From the NCBI RefSeq assembly GCF_000520815.1, contig NZ_ASRY01000078.1:1-41780 (forward strand): a stretch of 41,780 nucleotides of DNA. Reading direction: 5' to 3'. How positions within the stretch are numbered: position 1 is the stretch's first letter; the number at the start of each line of letters is the position of its first letter. Positions 17,401-24,939 of the stretch are shown here, in pieces. The position numbers were made by a program, and so were the translations under genes. The notes below the pieces were generated by a model that searched no databases, had not been told where the DNA came from, and saw only the letters and a program-made list of their open reading frames with translations. Source of the DNA: Paenibacillus maysiensis (GTDB lineage Bacteria > Bacillota > Bacilli > Paenibacillales > Paenibacillaceae).

Positions 17401-17907
17401 CTAGCTTGCCCGAATAACCTTGACGTCTCCGGTAATTACTTCTTCTCCTTCATATAGCATAAAGCGACCGTCCTGCCACTCTACACGCAGCAAATGGTAA
17501 TCATCTGACTGATACTGCCAAACATGCTGCTCTCCACCCTGTCGAAAAGGAGCACGGCCCATAACCGTAACATGCCCAAAATACTGCTCTTCCAAATGAT
17601 ATGTTATATCATCCAGCTCCAGAATCGTTGGCACTTCCTCCGGGTTATCCAGTCTGCCGTCGATGGCCTGGTACAGTCCAAATTGCAGCGTTTCCCGTTC
17701 CTCAATGTGAAGATAGCTGACTTGATTACCATCCTGAAGCGTCAAAACAACAGCATTCCGAGCACGATTATGTACTCGGCCTACCACTTCATATGTGACA
17801 AGCGACACTTCACAGATATCGCCCGGATTTAAATGAAGCATACTTTTTTCCGCTTTCGGCGGCTCCGGCTTGGCAAACAGATTCGAAATTCGTTTCCATA
17901 CACCCAT
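17401..17907 (-). CDS. DUF4178 domain protein
   Basis: Cytoplasmic protein of 168 residues, mostly beta-strand, with the repeated pattern of DUF4178: HLNPGDICEVSLVTYEVVGR, then HIEERETLQFGLYQAID and DDITYHLEEQYFGHVTV. It has no signal peptide or membrane segment. The ATG at 17907 has AGGGG 8 bases upstream; a TTG 14 codons earlier lies inside the neighbouring gene and is rejected. It lies between the DUF350 and DUF4247 genes in one run on the minus strand, an arrangement seen around PspA homologues. The biochemical role is unknown. Confidence 0.82.
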   Translation of the reverse strand: MGVWKRISNLFAKPEPPKAEKSMLHLNPGDICEVSLVTYEVVGRVHNRARNAVVLTLQDGNQVSYLHIEERETLQFGLYQAIDGRLDNPEEVPTILELDDITYHLEEQYFGHVTVMGRAPFRQGGEQHVWQYQSDDYHLLRVEWQDGRFMLYEGEEVITGDVKVIRAS

Positions 17908-17932
17908 GATGATTCCCCTGCCTTTCTTTAGC

Positions 17933-18340
17933 CTAGAAACATGCCGCAATGATCAAAGCACCGACCAGATGCAGCGTACCTGAAAACAGACCAAAGCCAA
18001 TTTTGCCTTCCTGCGTACCTTTATCCAGATCAAGCTGTGCCCAGTACCGAAGCAACAGACGAACGATAACTTCCAAAACAAACAGAATGACAAAGGCGAT
18101 CACAGAATACACAAGCGCCTCCAGCAAATTGTTAGCTGTAGCAATGGAGCTTGACAAAATATACCCCTGTGCAAACAGCTTCATAATTAACCGGACCGTT
18201 ACGGCCATATTACCGGCTTTTACTTCTGCAAAATCCTTATACTTCGTAAATAAAGAATCAATGTACATCAATACGAACAACAAAACGGCACCCGCGCCAG
18301 TCCATACAAGCATCGCTTTCATCGTTTCTAAAAAATGCAT
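17933..18340 (-). CDS. DUF350 membrane protein (YjfL-like)
   Basis: Small integral membrane protein of 135 residues with about four hydrophobic helices (roughly 9-28, 55-73, 77-98 and 114-134), the architecture of DUF350. Charged residues sit between helices, including the family-type Asp near the fourth repeat. GGAGG lies 10 bases before the ATG. It starts the DUF350-DUF4178-DUF4247 run, 130 bases downstream of pspA with a weak hairpin terminator between, so readthrough from pspA is possible. E. coli YjfL, next to the PspA homologue YjfJ, belongs to the same family (from memory). Function is unknown. Confidence 0.82.
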   Translation of the reverse strand: MHFLETMKAMLVWTGAGAVLLFVLMYIDSLFTKYKDFAEVKAGNMAVTVRLIMKLFAQGYILSSSIATANNLLEALVYSVIAFVILFVLEVIVRLLLRYWAQLDLDKGTQEGKIGFGLFSGTLHLVGALIIAACF

Positions 18341-18402
18341 TTCATACCATCCTCCACATCTTCTTGACCTTCATATATGTTGATTCACGCCTCCGGGCAG
18401 GG

Positions 18403-18435
18403 AAAAGCGAAGGAGAAAACGGTTCCCCTTCGCTT
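18403..18435 (-). terminator. Weak terminator after pspA
   Basis: A 9-bp stem AAGCGAAGG / CCTTCGCTT followed on the minus strand by only four T. It probably allows partial readthrough into the DUF350 gene. Confidence 0.5.
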
Positions 18436-18470
18436 CCTTTGCAGCCACGCAGGCGGCCATGCTTATAACC

Positions 18471-19139
18471 TTATTTATTGTCGTATTGCTTCAACAAAGC
18501 AGCAAGCTCATCGTCCACGGCACTTTTCTTATCAAGCTCCTTAAATTCCTCATCCAGCGATTTTTCCTTAGAGGACATTTCGTTGCTTGCTTCAGCACGC
18601 GCTTCTGCTTGCAGCATTTTTTCTTCCATACGCTTCAGTCCGGCAGTTGCCGTATCGGAGCTAAAACCGTTCATCGCTTTGTTAATTTCTGTTTGCGCTT
18701 TGGCTGCATTATAACGGGCAACCAGTGTTTCACGCTTGTTCTTCATTTCCGTCAGCTGTCTGCGCATTTCATCCAGCTTACCACGCAGGTTATCGGCTGC
18801 CGCTTTATTCTGCTCGTAGCCTGTCTTGAACTCGGTCATTTTTTGCTCAGCAGATTTCTTTTCTTCCAACGCGCGGCGAGCCAGATCCACATTTTGCGCT
18901 TTTGCTGCCGTATGAGCCTGCTCTTCACGTTTTTTCACCAAAGCGGCCTGCTCTTCATATTGCTGTTTGAATCTCTTCTCAATGGCAATCTGAGCGGCTA
19001 CGGCTTTCTCTGCATCCTCCAAGTCCTCTTGCATATCACGAATGTATTGATCCGTCATTTTAATTGGATCTTCGGCCTTGTCAATAATGGAGTTGATATT
19101 GGACATCGTAAGATCTCTTAAACGTTTGAAAATAGACAT
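18471..19139 (-). CDS. pspA: PspA/IM30 family phage shock protein
   Basis: Peripheral membrane protein of 222 residues that binds and protects stressed membranes (ESCRT-III-like superfamily). The N-terminal amphipathic helix MSIFKRLRDLTMSNINSII is followed by the EDPIKMTDQYIRDM motif and a long coiled coil rich in Glu, Lys and Ala (about 30-190), and an acidic C-terminal segment. The AGGAGG spacing to the ATG is ideal. Upstream is a TGAAAC-N17-CGTA promoter of ECF sigma type, which fits the sigma-W control known for Bacillus subtilis pspA. Genes for DUF350, DUF4178 and DUF4247 proteins follow on the same strand. Confidence 0.93.
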   Translation of the reverse strand: MSIFKRLRDLTMSNINSIIDKAEDPIKMTDQYIRDMQEDLEDAEKAVAAQIAIEKRFKQQYEEQAALVKKREEQAHTAAKAQNVDLARRALEEKKSAEQKMTEFKTGYEQNKAAADNLRGKLDEMRRQLTEMKNKRETLVARYNAAKAQTEINKAMNGFSSDTATAGLKRMEEKMLQAEARAEASNEMSSKEKSLDEEFKELDKKSAVDDELAALLKQYDNK

Positions 19140-19192
19140 GTGAAGTTCCTCCTAGAGTTGAATGCTTAAATTTTAAGCTCTGTACACATGTT

Positions 19193-19219
19193 TACGCAAG
19201 CTTTGCAAATAGAGTTTCA
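19193..19219 (-). promoter_or_regulatory. ECF (sigma-W-type) promoter of pspA
   Basis: On the minus strand TGAAAC (19219-19214), 17 bases, then CGTA (19196-19193). These are the exact -35 and -10 boxes of the B. subtilis sigma-W consensus; the usual spacer is 16 or 17. The start would be about 47 bases before the pspA ATG. Confidence 0.65.
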
Positions 19220-19244
19220 AAAATATTATCTGATAAAGTGCATT

Positions 19245-20267
19245 TTAGAAACCACGCAAGTATGGCTCCGGGATATCCGCCTGTACTTTCAGATCCCGCG
19301 ATGCATGCAACGCCCAATACGGATCGCGCAGCATAGCGCGTCCTATCGCTACCAGATCAGCTTCTTTTTGCTGAATCACCCGCCGGGCATCCTCATAATC
19401 ATCCAGCAGACCGACAGCGATTACAGGAATATTCAGCTTTTCACGTATTTTATGTGCCAAATCCACCTGATATCCCGCTCGCGCAGATGGACCGCCGTTA
19501 GAACCAATCGGCCCCTCGCCACCAGAGGAGATGTGAAAAATATCCACACCTGCATCACGATATCGTTCCCCTATGCCCGCTATGTATTCCACATTATATC
19601 CGTTTTCGACATACTCTTTGGCGGATATCCGCATCAACACAGGCATATCAGACGGAAGTACCTCTTTAACAGCCTGAATCACTTCAACACCGAACAGCGA
19701 TAGATCCTGTCCATACTCATCTTCTCTGGTGTTCGTTAAAGGTGAATGAAATTGATGGATCAGATAACCGTGTGCGCCATGAATTTCTACCGTATCAAAC
19801 CCGGCTTCCACCGCGCGGCGCGCGCCTTCCCTATAAGCCTGAACCAGCTCCCTGGCTTCGACTGTCGTCAAAGCATGCGGCTCCTTGAAACGTTCGCTAA
19901 AAGCAATCGAGGACGGTGCAACAGGCAAGTCGGCATCTTCAGCCTTTCGTCCGGCATGACCTAATTGAATTCCGATTTTGGCACCGTACTTGTGGACTTC
20001 CTCCACTATTTTACGGTATGCAGGAATATGCTCGTCACTCCAAATGCCCAGATCATGATCTGTAATACGTCCATCCGGGTGGACCGCCGTCATTTCCACA
20101 ATAATCAGCCCGGTACCACCTACTGCCCGGCTAACATAATGGACATGATGCCAATCATTTGGCTTTCCATCTTTGGCCTCCACACTATATTGGCACATAG
20201 GGGGCATTACAATCCGGTTTTTTAAAGAAAGTCCCTTTAATTGATAAGGAGTAAACAAGTCGGTCAC
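19245..20267 (-). CDS. namA: NADPH dehydrogenase NamA/YqjM-like (old yellow enzyme)
   Basis: FMN-dependent ene-reductase of 340 residues, close in length to B. subtilis YqjM. The N-terminus DLFTPYQLKGLSLKNRIVMPPM leads to Cys25 and Tyr27, the flavin-tuning Cys and Tyr of the YqjM class. Further motifs are QLGHAGRKA, the substrate-binding HGAHGYLIHQF pair of His, HSPLTNTREDEYG, and IGRAMLRDPYWALHA near the end. The GTG at 20267 (preceded by AAGGATGG) gives the family N-terminus; a TTG at 20294 would add nine residues without a binding site. A TATAAT at 20326-20321 may be its -10. YqjM acts on enals, quinones and nitro compounds in oxidative stress. Confidence 0.92.
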   Translation of the reverse strand: MTDLFTPYQLKGLSLKNRIVMPPMCQYSVEAKDGKPNDWHHVHYVSRAVGGTGLIIVEMTAVHPDGRITDHDLGIWSDEHIPAYRKIVEEVHKYGAKIGIQLGHAGRKAEDADLPVAPSSIAFSERFKEPHALTTVEARELVQAYREGARRAVEAGFDTVEIHGAHGYLIHQFHSPLTNTREDEYGQDLSLFGVEVIQAVKEVLPSDMPVLMRISAKEYVENGYNVEYIAGIGERYRDAGVDIFHISSGGEGPIGSNGGPSARAGYQVDLAHKIREKLNIPVIAVGLLDDYEDARRVIQQKEADLVAIGRAMLRDPYWALHASRDLKVQADIPEPYLRGF

Positions 20268-20569
20268 TTTTATCCATCCTTCCCTTAATTCCAACTCTGT
20301 ACAATATGAATTACAACCTCATTATACACCAGCTATCACTGGATACCGAATCCATTAAAAGGCTAAAACTTGCGAAAATGCTGTTGTTTTCGGTCAGGTT
20401 TAATGGAATATGTGCGTTTAGCTTCGTGATCTGCACTTACATCCGTTTCGCAGCGCATTTCAACTCAGCCACTCAATAGTCTAACCTGTTCAGCGGCATA
20501 ATTTCAACATGTCAGGTGCATAATAAATGAAAGCGACAGAAGGTACCACTGCACGGAAAGGGGGATAAT
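20268..20569. other. 302-bp divergent intergenic region
   Basis: Between namA (minus) and the deacetylase gene (plus). It holds a minus-strand TATAAT (20326-20321) with a poor -35, and the strong AAAGGGGG binding site of the deacetylase gene. No small gene or clear hairpin seen. Confidence 0.45.
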
Positions 20570-21376
20570 ATGCCGTACAGGGGAATATGGCCAATCATGG
20601 CACTGTTACTAGCATTTTCAAGTTTTCCCGTTCACGCGGATGCGCCTCCCGATATTGGAACGAACCATCCCAAGGAAGCGACTGTTGCTTCTTTAGCACA
20701 TAAGAGCAGAGAACGAGCCACTCCTACATTAGCCATGCTTCGAAAAAAACATGCGGATATTTTTAAAATGTGCGGCCCGCATACTCAGCAAATTGCCCTA
20801 ACTTTTGATGACGTGCCCGATTCCCGGTATACGCCGCAGGTTCTGGACATTTTGCACGCGAATGGTATCAAAGCCACCTTCTTTATCGTCGGTCACCGTG
20901 CGGAAAAACACCCGGGCATGATTCGCCGTATCATACGTGAAGGCCATGCCATAGGCAACCATTCCTATACCCACCCGGATTTTAGGAAGGCCTCACCGGA
21001 GCGCTTTCGCAACCAGATTAAGAAAACAGAACATATTTTGGAGGCCACCGTCGGCTTTCGACCCAAGCTGATTCGCCCGCCCTATGGTGAAATAACGGAG
21101 CCTCAGATCCAGTGGGCGCGTCGTCACGGCTACATGATTGTAAATTGGAACGTAGACTCCCTCGACTGGAAGGGACTGAGTAAAACACAAATTCATCGTA
21201 ATGTGATCCCGGCTACCGGACCAGGCTCCATCATTTTAATGCACGCAGGCGGTGGTCAAAGCTCCAACCTGAAAGGCACTGTTCAATCCCTGCCGGGTCT
21301 CATTCAGTCGCTGAAAGCCAAGGGCTACAAATTTGTCACGGTTCCACGGCTACTTCACACCTCGGAGCGGAAATAA
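20570..21376 (+). CDS. Secreted polysaccharide deacetylase (CE4/NodB)
   Basis: Exported carbohydrate esterase of 268 residues. A signal peptide (MPYRGIWPIMALLLAF, cleavage near VHADA) is followed by a NodB domain from about residue 75. Motif 1 is LTFDDVPD (the usual Gly after the DD pair is Val), motif 2 is GNHSYTHPDF with the metal-binding H-x-x-x-H, motif 3 is RPPYGE, motif 4 is NVDSLDWKG and motif 5 is ILMHAGGG. All metal and catalytic residues seem present, so it should be active, most likely on peptidoglycan or chitin-type chains. AAAGGGGG precedes the ATG and a strong terminator follows. Confidence 0.92.
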   Translation: MPYRGIWPIMALLLAFSSFPVHADAPPDIGTNHPKEATVASLAHKSRERATPTLAMLRKKHADIFKMCGPHTQQIALTFDDVPDSRYTPQVLDILHANGIKATFFIVGHRAEKHPGMIRRIIREGHAIGNHSYTHPDFRKASPERFRNQIKKTEHILEATVGFRPKLIRPPYGEITEPQIQWARRHGYMIVNWNVDSLDWKGLSKTQIHRNVIPATGPGSIILMHAGGGQSSNLKGTVQSLPGLIQSLKAKGYKFVTVPRLLHTSERK

Positions 21377-21380
21377 TAGT

Positions 21381-21434
21381 AAAAGGGCTGTCTTACCAGC
21401 AGATGCATTCTGCTCGTCAAGACAGCCCTTTTTT
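21381..21434 (+). terminator. Terminator of the deacetylase gene
   Basis: Stem AAAAGGGCTGTCTT with its exact complement, 24-base loop and six T. Confidence 0.9.
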
Positions 21435-21480
21435 AATCGACAAAGCCCATATGAATCAGGACCCACGATTAAGTTATTGG

Positions 21481-21504
21481 TTTACATAATATATATTATG
21501 TAAA
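21481..21504. other. dif-like perfect palindrome
   Basis: Perfect 24-bp palindrome: arm TTTACATAA, centre TATATA, arm TTATGTAAA. The centre plus right arm equals the 15-base centre and XerD arm of the B. subtilis dif site as I remember it; the left arm is the same half-site inverted instead of a XerC arm. It lies in a convergent gap, so an operator role is unlikely. An AT-rich hairpin ending the LysM-3D gene is the alternative. Confidence 0.45.
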
Positions 21505-21527
21505 TATAATTTATTAGTTTATACAGA

Positions 21528-22196
21528 CTATTTATCAATGACGTACAGCTTCACATTTTGAAAACCAAAGTCACTCACAAAAGATGGGCTACCCGGAATG
21601 AAAATATCAATCCGTTTACCCGTAATGGCGCTGCCCTTATCGCGTGCTACCGCTACAAAAGATTGATCCGGCAGCCCTGGATGGGAATAGCCTGTAACCA
21701 GTACTTTCGTACCTAAAGGAATTACGCTTGGGTCTACGGCAATCGTACCGAGCTTAAGCGGATTTCCGAAATAGTCCACCGCTCCCCATTTTCCATTTTC
21801 ACTGGCTGCTGCGGAATACGCTGTGGCCTTCACGTCAACTACTTTGCTGTAGCTAAATGTTTTGCCCCATGCTTCAACCTGTTGACCGTCACCTGCTGGC
21901 TCTTTCTCGGACAAAAGCTGAGGCTTCGAATCCGAAGCGACCTTTACCTTGTTCTCATCCGGAACCTTAATTTGTACTCCTGCATATATATTGCTGGCAG
22001 CAACATCCGGGTTCTCCTTTTGCAGATCCTCTACAGATACCCCGTAACGCTGAGCAAGCAAAAAGAAGGTATCACCTTCCCTGGCGGTATGAAGCGAAGC
22101 GGCGTCAGCTACCCCTGCTGTCTGTGCCAATCCTGCGAAAGCTGCGGCCAGCACCGCGAATTTCATTGTTTTTCCAATATGTTTCAGATGTTTCAA
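21528..22196 (-). CDS. Cell wall protein with LysM and 3D domains (YocH-like)
   Basis: Exported protein of 222 residues. Signal peptide (ends VADAAS), one LysM peptidoglycan-binding domain (about 34-78, HTAREGDTFFLLAQRYGVSVEDL) and a C-terminal 3D domain (about 120-222) with three conserved Asp in IAVDPSVIPLGT, ARDKGSAI and KRIDIF. This is a lytic-transglycosylase-like fold shared with MltA, seen in muralytic proteins such as YocH. The TTG at 22196 is the likely start: GAGGAGG lies 10 bases before it, whereas the first ATG is 30 bases further on. A c-di-AMP riboswitch occupies the leader, as is known for wall hydrolase genes. Confidence 0.9.
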   Translation of the reverse strand: MKHLKHIGKTMKFAVLAAAFAGLAQTAGVADAASLHTAREGDTFFLLAQRYGVSVEDLQKENPDVAASNIYAGVQIKVPDENKVKVASDSKPQLLSEKEPAGDGQQVEAWGKTFSYSKVVDVKATAYSAAASENGKWGAVDYFGNPLKLGTIAVDPSVIPLGTKVLVTGYSHPGLPDQSFVAVARDKGSAITGKRIDIFIPGSPSFVSDFGFQNVKLYVIDK

Positions 22197-22214
22197 AAGA
22201 TATGTACCTCCTCT

Positions 22215-22412
22215 AATATGCCTGCGAAGTTAGCTGTCGGATTCGGACTCAGGAGAAGCCCTATGCTTAATGCAATTCACCCCTAGGCACCTTCCATCCC
22301 TTCGTATGAAGACGGATCAGAAGTGACTGCCGTTGTTACGTCCCCCGCACTTCCCATGGTTTTGGGTCCCGCATTCAGCGTCTGTCTGGCTGTTTGCTGC
22401 CCCGGTAAGTTT
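22215..22412 (-). promoter_or_regulatory. c-di-AMP riboswitch (ydaO-yuaA class)
   Basis: On the minus strand the leader shows the conserved elements in the right order: CCGGGGCAGC, GGGACCCAAA, GCGGGGGAC, TAGGGGTGAATT, GCATAGGGC, then CCGAATCCGACAGCTAAC and TTCGCAGGCAT. This closely follows the ydaO-yuaA consensus. It ends about 10 bases before the ribosome binding site of the LysM-3D gene. c-di-AMP binding by this class switches downstream genes off; wall hydrolases and potassium transporters are its usual targets. I did not identify a separate terminator hairpin with a T-run, so the mode of control is unclear. Confidence 0.85.
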
Positions 22413-22549
22413 TGGCTCATTGCATAGTATCACAATTTTGTAACCTAATCTGCATGAAAATGTTGGGAACCTTGAACATCATACTATATCCGTTACAATT
22501 TTGTCATCAAAAAATCGAAAAAGGTAACAAAAATCTAAAAGGAGATGAC

Positions 22550-22594
22550 AAAAAAAGAAAAAGCCCTCCCGTCAACTTCCGTCGTGGAGGGCTT
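22550..22594 (-). terminator. Terminator of the amino-acid ABC operon
   Basis: On the minus strand AAGCCCTCC, 16-base loop, GGAGGGCTT, then TTTCTTTTTTT. It lies 27 bases after the ATPase stop codon. Confidence 0.88.
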
Positions 22595-22620
22595 GCTTCA
22601 TAGCTTTAAAAGCTCATTTC

Positions 22621-23343
22621 TTATAAAACCTTGGCAAGAAAATCCCGAGTACGATCATGGCTTGGAGTACCAAAAACCTGCTCCGGTGTACCTTGCTCCA
22701 CAATTTGACCGTTATCCATAAAGATAATCCGGTCTCCTACCTCGCGGGCAAAGCCCATCTCATGCGTTACGATGACCATCGTCATGCCACCCTCAGCCAG
22801 CTTCTTCATCACGTCCAGCACCTCTCCGACCATTTCAGGGTCCAAGGCGGAGGTCGGCTCATCGAATAGCATCACATGCGGCTGCATCGCTAAGGCGCGT
22901 GCAATTGCAATCCGCTGTTTCTGTCCACCGGACAACTGGTTTGGAAAGGTGTCCTTTTTGTCTTCAAGTCCAACGGTGCGCAGCAGCCCTAACGCAATTT
23001 TCTCCGCTTCCTTCTCTGACTGGCCTCTAACCTGAGTCGGCGCAAGCGTCAGATTTTGCAGCACCGTTTTGTGCGGGAACAGATTGAAATGCTGGAACAC
23101 CATCCCCATTTTCTCACGAGTCGCATTAATGTTGTGACCGCGTGCCGTAATCGGCTCACCCTCAAACAGAATCTCCCCGTCAGTCGGCTGCTCCAGCAGA
23201 TTCATACAACGCAAAAATGTACTTTTTCCCGAGCCACTCGGTCCAATGACGACGACAACCTCGCCTTTGGCAATATCTACATTAATGCCCTTTAAAATTT
23301 CATTTTTGCCGAACGATTTACGCAGTTGTTTAACGGTGATCAC
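22621..23343 (-). CDS. glnQ: Polar amino acid ABC transporter ATPase (GlnQ-type)
   Basis: ATP-binding subunit of 240 residues, the normal length for GlnQ/HisP-type proteins. Walker [10 protein letters not shown] (near 34), Q-loop [17 protein letters not shown], signature LSGGQKQR, Walker [15 protein letters not shown] and H-loop VTHEMGFA. It starts with GTG inside the end of the permease gene (14-base overlap), with AAGGAAG about 12 bases upstream, so expression is coupled. Glutamine is the likely substrate, by analogy with GlnPQ systems, but glutamate or cystine cannot be excluded. Confidence 0.93.
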   Translation of the reverse strand: MITVKQLRKSFGKNEILKGINVDIAKGEVVVVIGPSGSGKSTFLRCMNLLEQPTDGEILFEGEPITARGHNINATREKMGMVFQHFNLFPHKTVLQNLTLAPTQVRGQSEKEAEKIALGLLRTVGLEDKKDTFPNQLSGGQKQRIAIARALAMQPHVMLFDEPTSALDPEMVGEVLDVMKKLAEGGMTMVIVTHEMGFAREVGDRIIFMDNGQIVEQGTPEQVFGTPSHDRTRDFLAKVL

Positions 23344-24793
23344 TGGCTCTCAACTTCCTTTCCCATAAACCCAACAGCTTCGATAAGCTGAATGTCATTA
23401 CAAAATAAATAGCGGCCGCGATTAAGAATGGACTTAGTCCTTCGTAGGTAATGTTCTTAATGACTTGGGCCTGATACATAATATCCACCATACCGATGGT
23501 AGAAATGATGGATGATTCTTTAATAATCGTAATAAATTCATTACCGATGGCAGGCAGTACAGACTTAAACGCTTGCGGTAAAATGACGTGACGCATAGCT
23601 TTGCCTCGTCCCATACCGAGTGAACGGGCTGCTTCCATCTGACCACGGTCTACTCCCTGAATACCTGCACGGAAAATTTCAGCCAGATATGCCGAGCTAT
23701 TCAGTGACAATGTAAGTATACCGGACTGGAGTGGCGAAAAATTGACGCCCAGCGTCAAAGCAACGCCGTAGTGGATGATCATGAGCTGTACCAGCATAGG
23801 TGTGCCACGCAGTACCTCCACGTACGCTGTACTCAACCACTCAATGATGCGTACACCGCTCATCCGCAACAGAGAAATGATCAGACCAATGATAAATCCG
23901 AATAGTACCCCGAGGGCAGACAGCAACAACGTGTAGCCGATACCCGTAGCGTATAAACTGCGATATTCCCAGAAAATATCCACAATATTATGGGAAGAAG
24001 CCTGTCGATCCGCAGAGAGCGCACTCGCTTCTGTGGAAAACTTTTCAATAGACCCGTCTGCTTTCAGCCGAGCCAACGTTTTATTTACAGATGCCAGCAG
24101 TTCAGTATTTCCCTTACGAATACCTACAGCTGTATCTGCCCCTGCATCCTCAGGCACCGCCTTGGCAAGCGTTACAGTGCCATCCAATGTGTACCCTTTA
24201 GCGACAGTGTCTTCAATCACTACAGCATTCACACGTTGGGTCCGAAGCTGGAGCACCAGATCGGATATTTTGTCCAGTGAGGTTACTGAGGCATTGGGCA
24301 CTTTCTGAGCAATTGCCTCTTGAATACTCCCCTTTTGTGCACCGATCTTCTCGCCCTTCAAAGCAGCCATCGTCAAATATTTGTCCTTATCCTCCGGGCG
24401 TACCATAATCACTTGCTTGGAGTGATAGTACACATCCGAAAAATCAATACTCTTTTTGCGTTCATCCGTCGGTGTCATATCTGACAGAACCAAGTCTACG
24501 CGGCCACTTTGCAGAGCAGGCAGCAACGAGTCAAAGCCCATGTCCTCAATAACCAGCTCCGCGCCAAGATCTTTGGCAATTTCCTTGGCGATATCAACAT
24601 CAAAGCCAACAATGGTATCCTTCCCGTTAATTACTTTATGAAACTCATACGGCGCAAAGTCTGCGCTTGTGCCAAGTACAAGCTTCTGTTTAGTCTTTGC
24701 TTCCGTTCCGTATGCAGTAAGCATGGGAAGACCAGCCAACAGCAAGATAACCGCCGTCAAAACCAGGGCGGTAAAACGATATAGCTTTTTCAA
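23330..24793 (-). CDS. Amino acid ABC transporter: fused substrate-binding protein and permease
   Basis: Single chain of 487 residues combining two normally separate subunits. Signal peptide/anchor (residues 1-30), a family 3 solute-binding domain (about 38-260: [45 protein letters not shown]), then a permease domain (about 275-487) with HisM/GlnP-type transmembrane helices and the EAA loop [22 protein letters not shown]. The layout matches the GlnP proteins of lactic acid bacteria, but with one binding domain. It starts with TTG: AAGGAG lies 11 bases upstream and no ATG occurs before residue 24. With the GTG-started ATPase behind it, it forms a complete two-gene importer. Confidence 0.92.
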   Translation of the reverse strand: MKKLYRFTALVLTAVILLLAGLPMLTAYGTEAKTKQKLVLGTSADFAPYEFHKVINGKDTIVGFDVDIAKEIAKDLGAELVIEDMGFDSLLPALQSGRVDLVLSDMTPTDERKKSIDFSDVYYHSKQVIMVRPEDKDKYLTMAALKGEKIGAQKGSIQEAIAQKVPNASVTSLDKISDLVLQLRTQRVNAVVIEDTVAKGYTLDGTVTLAKAVPEDAGADTAVGIRKGNTELLASVNKTLARLKADGSIEKFSTEASALSADRQASSHNIVDIFWEYRSLYATGIGYTLLLSALGVLFGFIIGLIISLLRMSGVRIIEWLSTAYVEVLRGTPMLVQLMIIHYGVALTLGVNFSPLQSGILTLSLNSSAYLAEIFRAGIQGVDRGQMEAARSLGMGRGKAMRHVILPQAFKSVLPAIGNEFITIIKESSIISTIGMVDIMYQAQVIKNITYEGLSPFLIAAAIYFVMTFSLSKLLGLWERKLRASDHR

Positions 24794-24939
24794 TCTTTTC
24801 TTCTCTCCTTAAATTCTTTATAATAAATAAGATTGTGTCATTATAAATGAATATGCATGAATATGCAATGAATGTTATAGCACTATTTTATGATTTTTCA
24901 CAGCATGTAAATTACAGTTCCCACAAAGGAGCAGTCATT

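Noticed and set aside
18459..19121. 220-codon open frame on the plus strand
   Set aside because: It lies exactly opposite pspA, whose sequence is a clear family match. The protein is Phe/Leu/His-rich as expected for an antisense of a Glu/Lys coiled coil.
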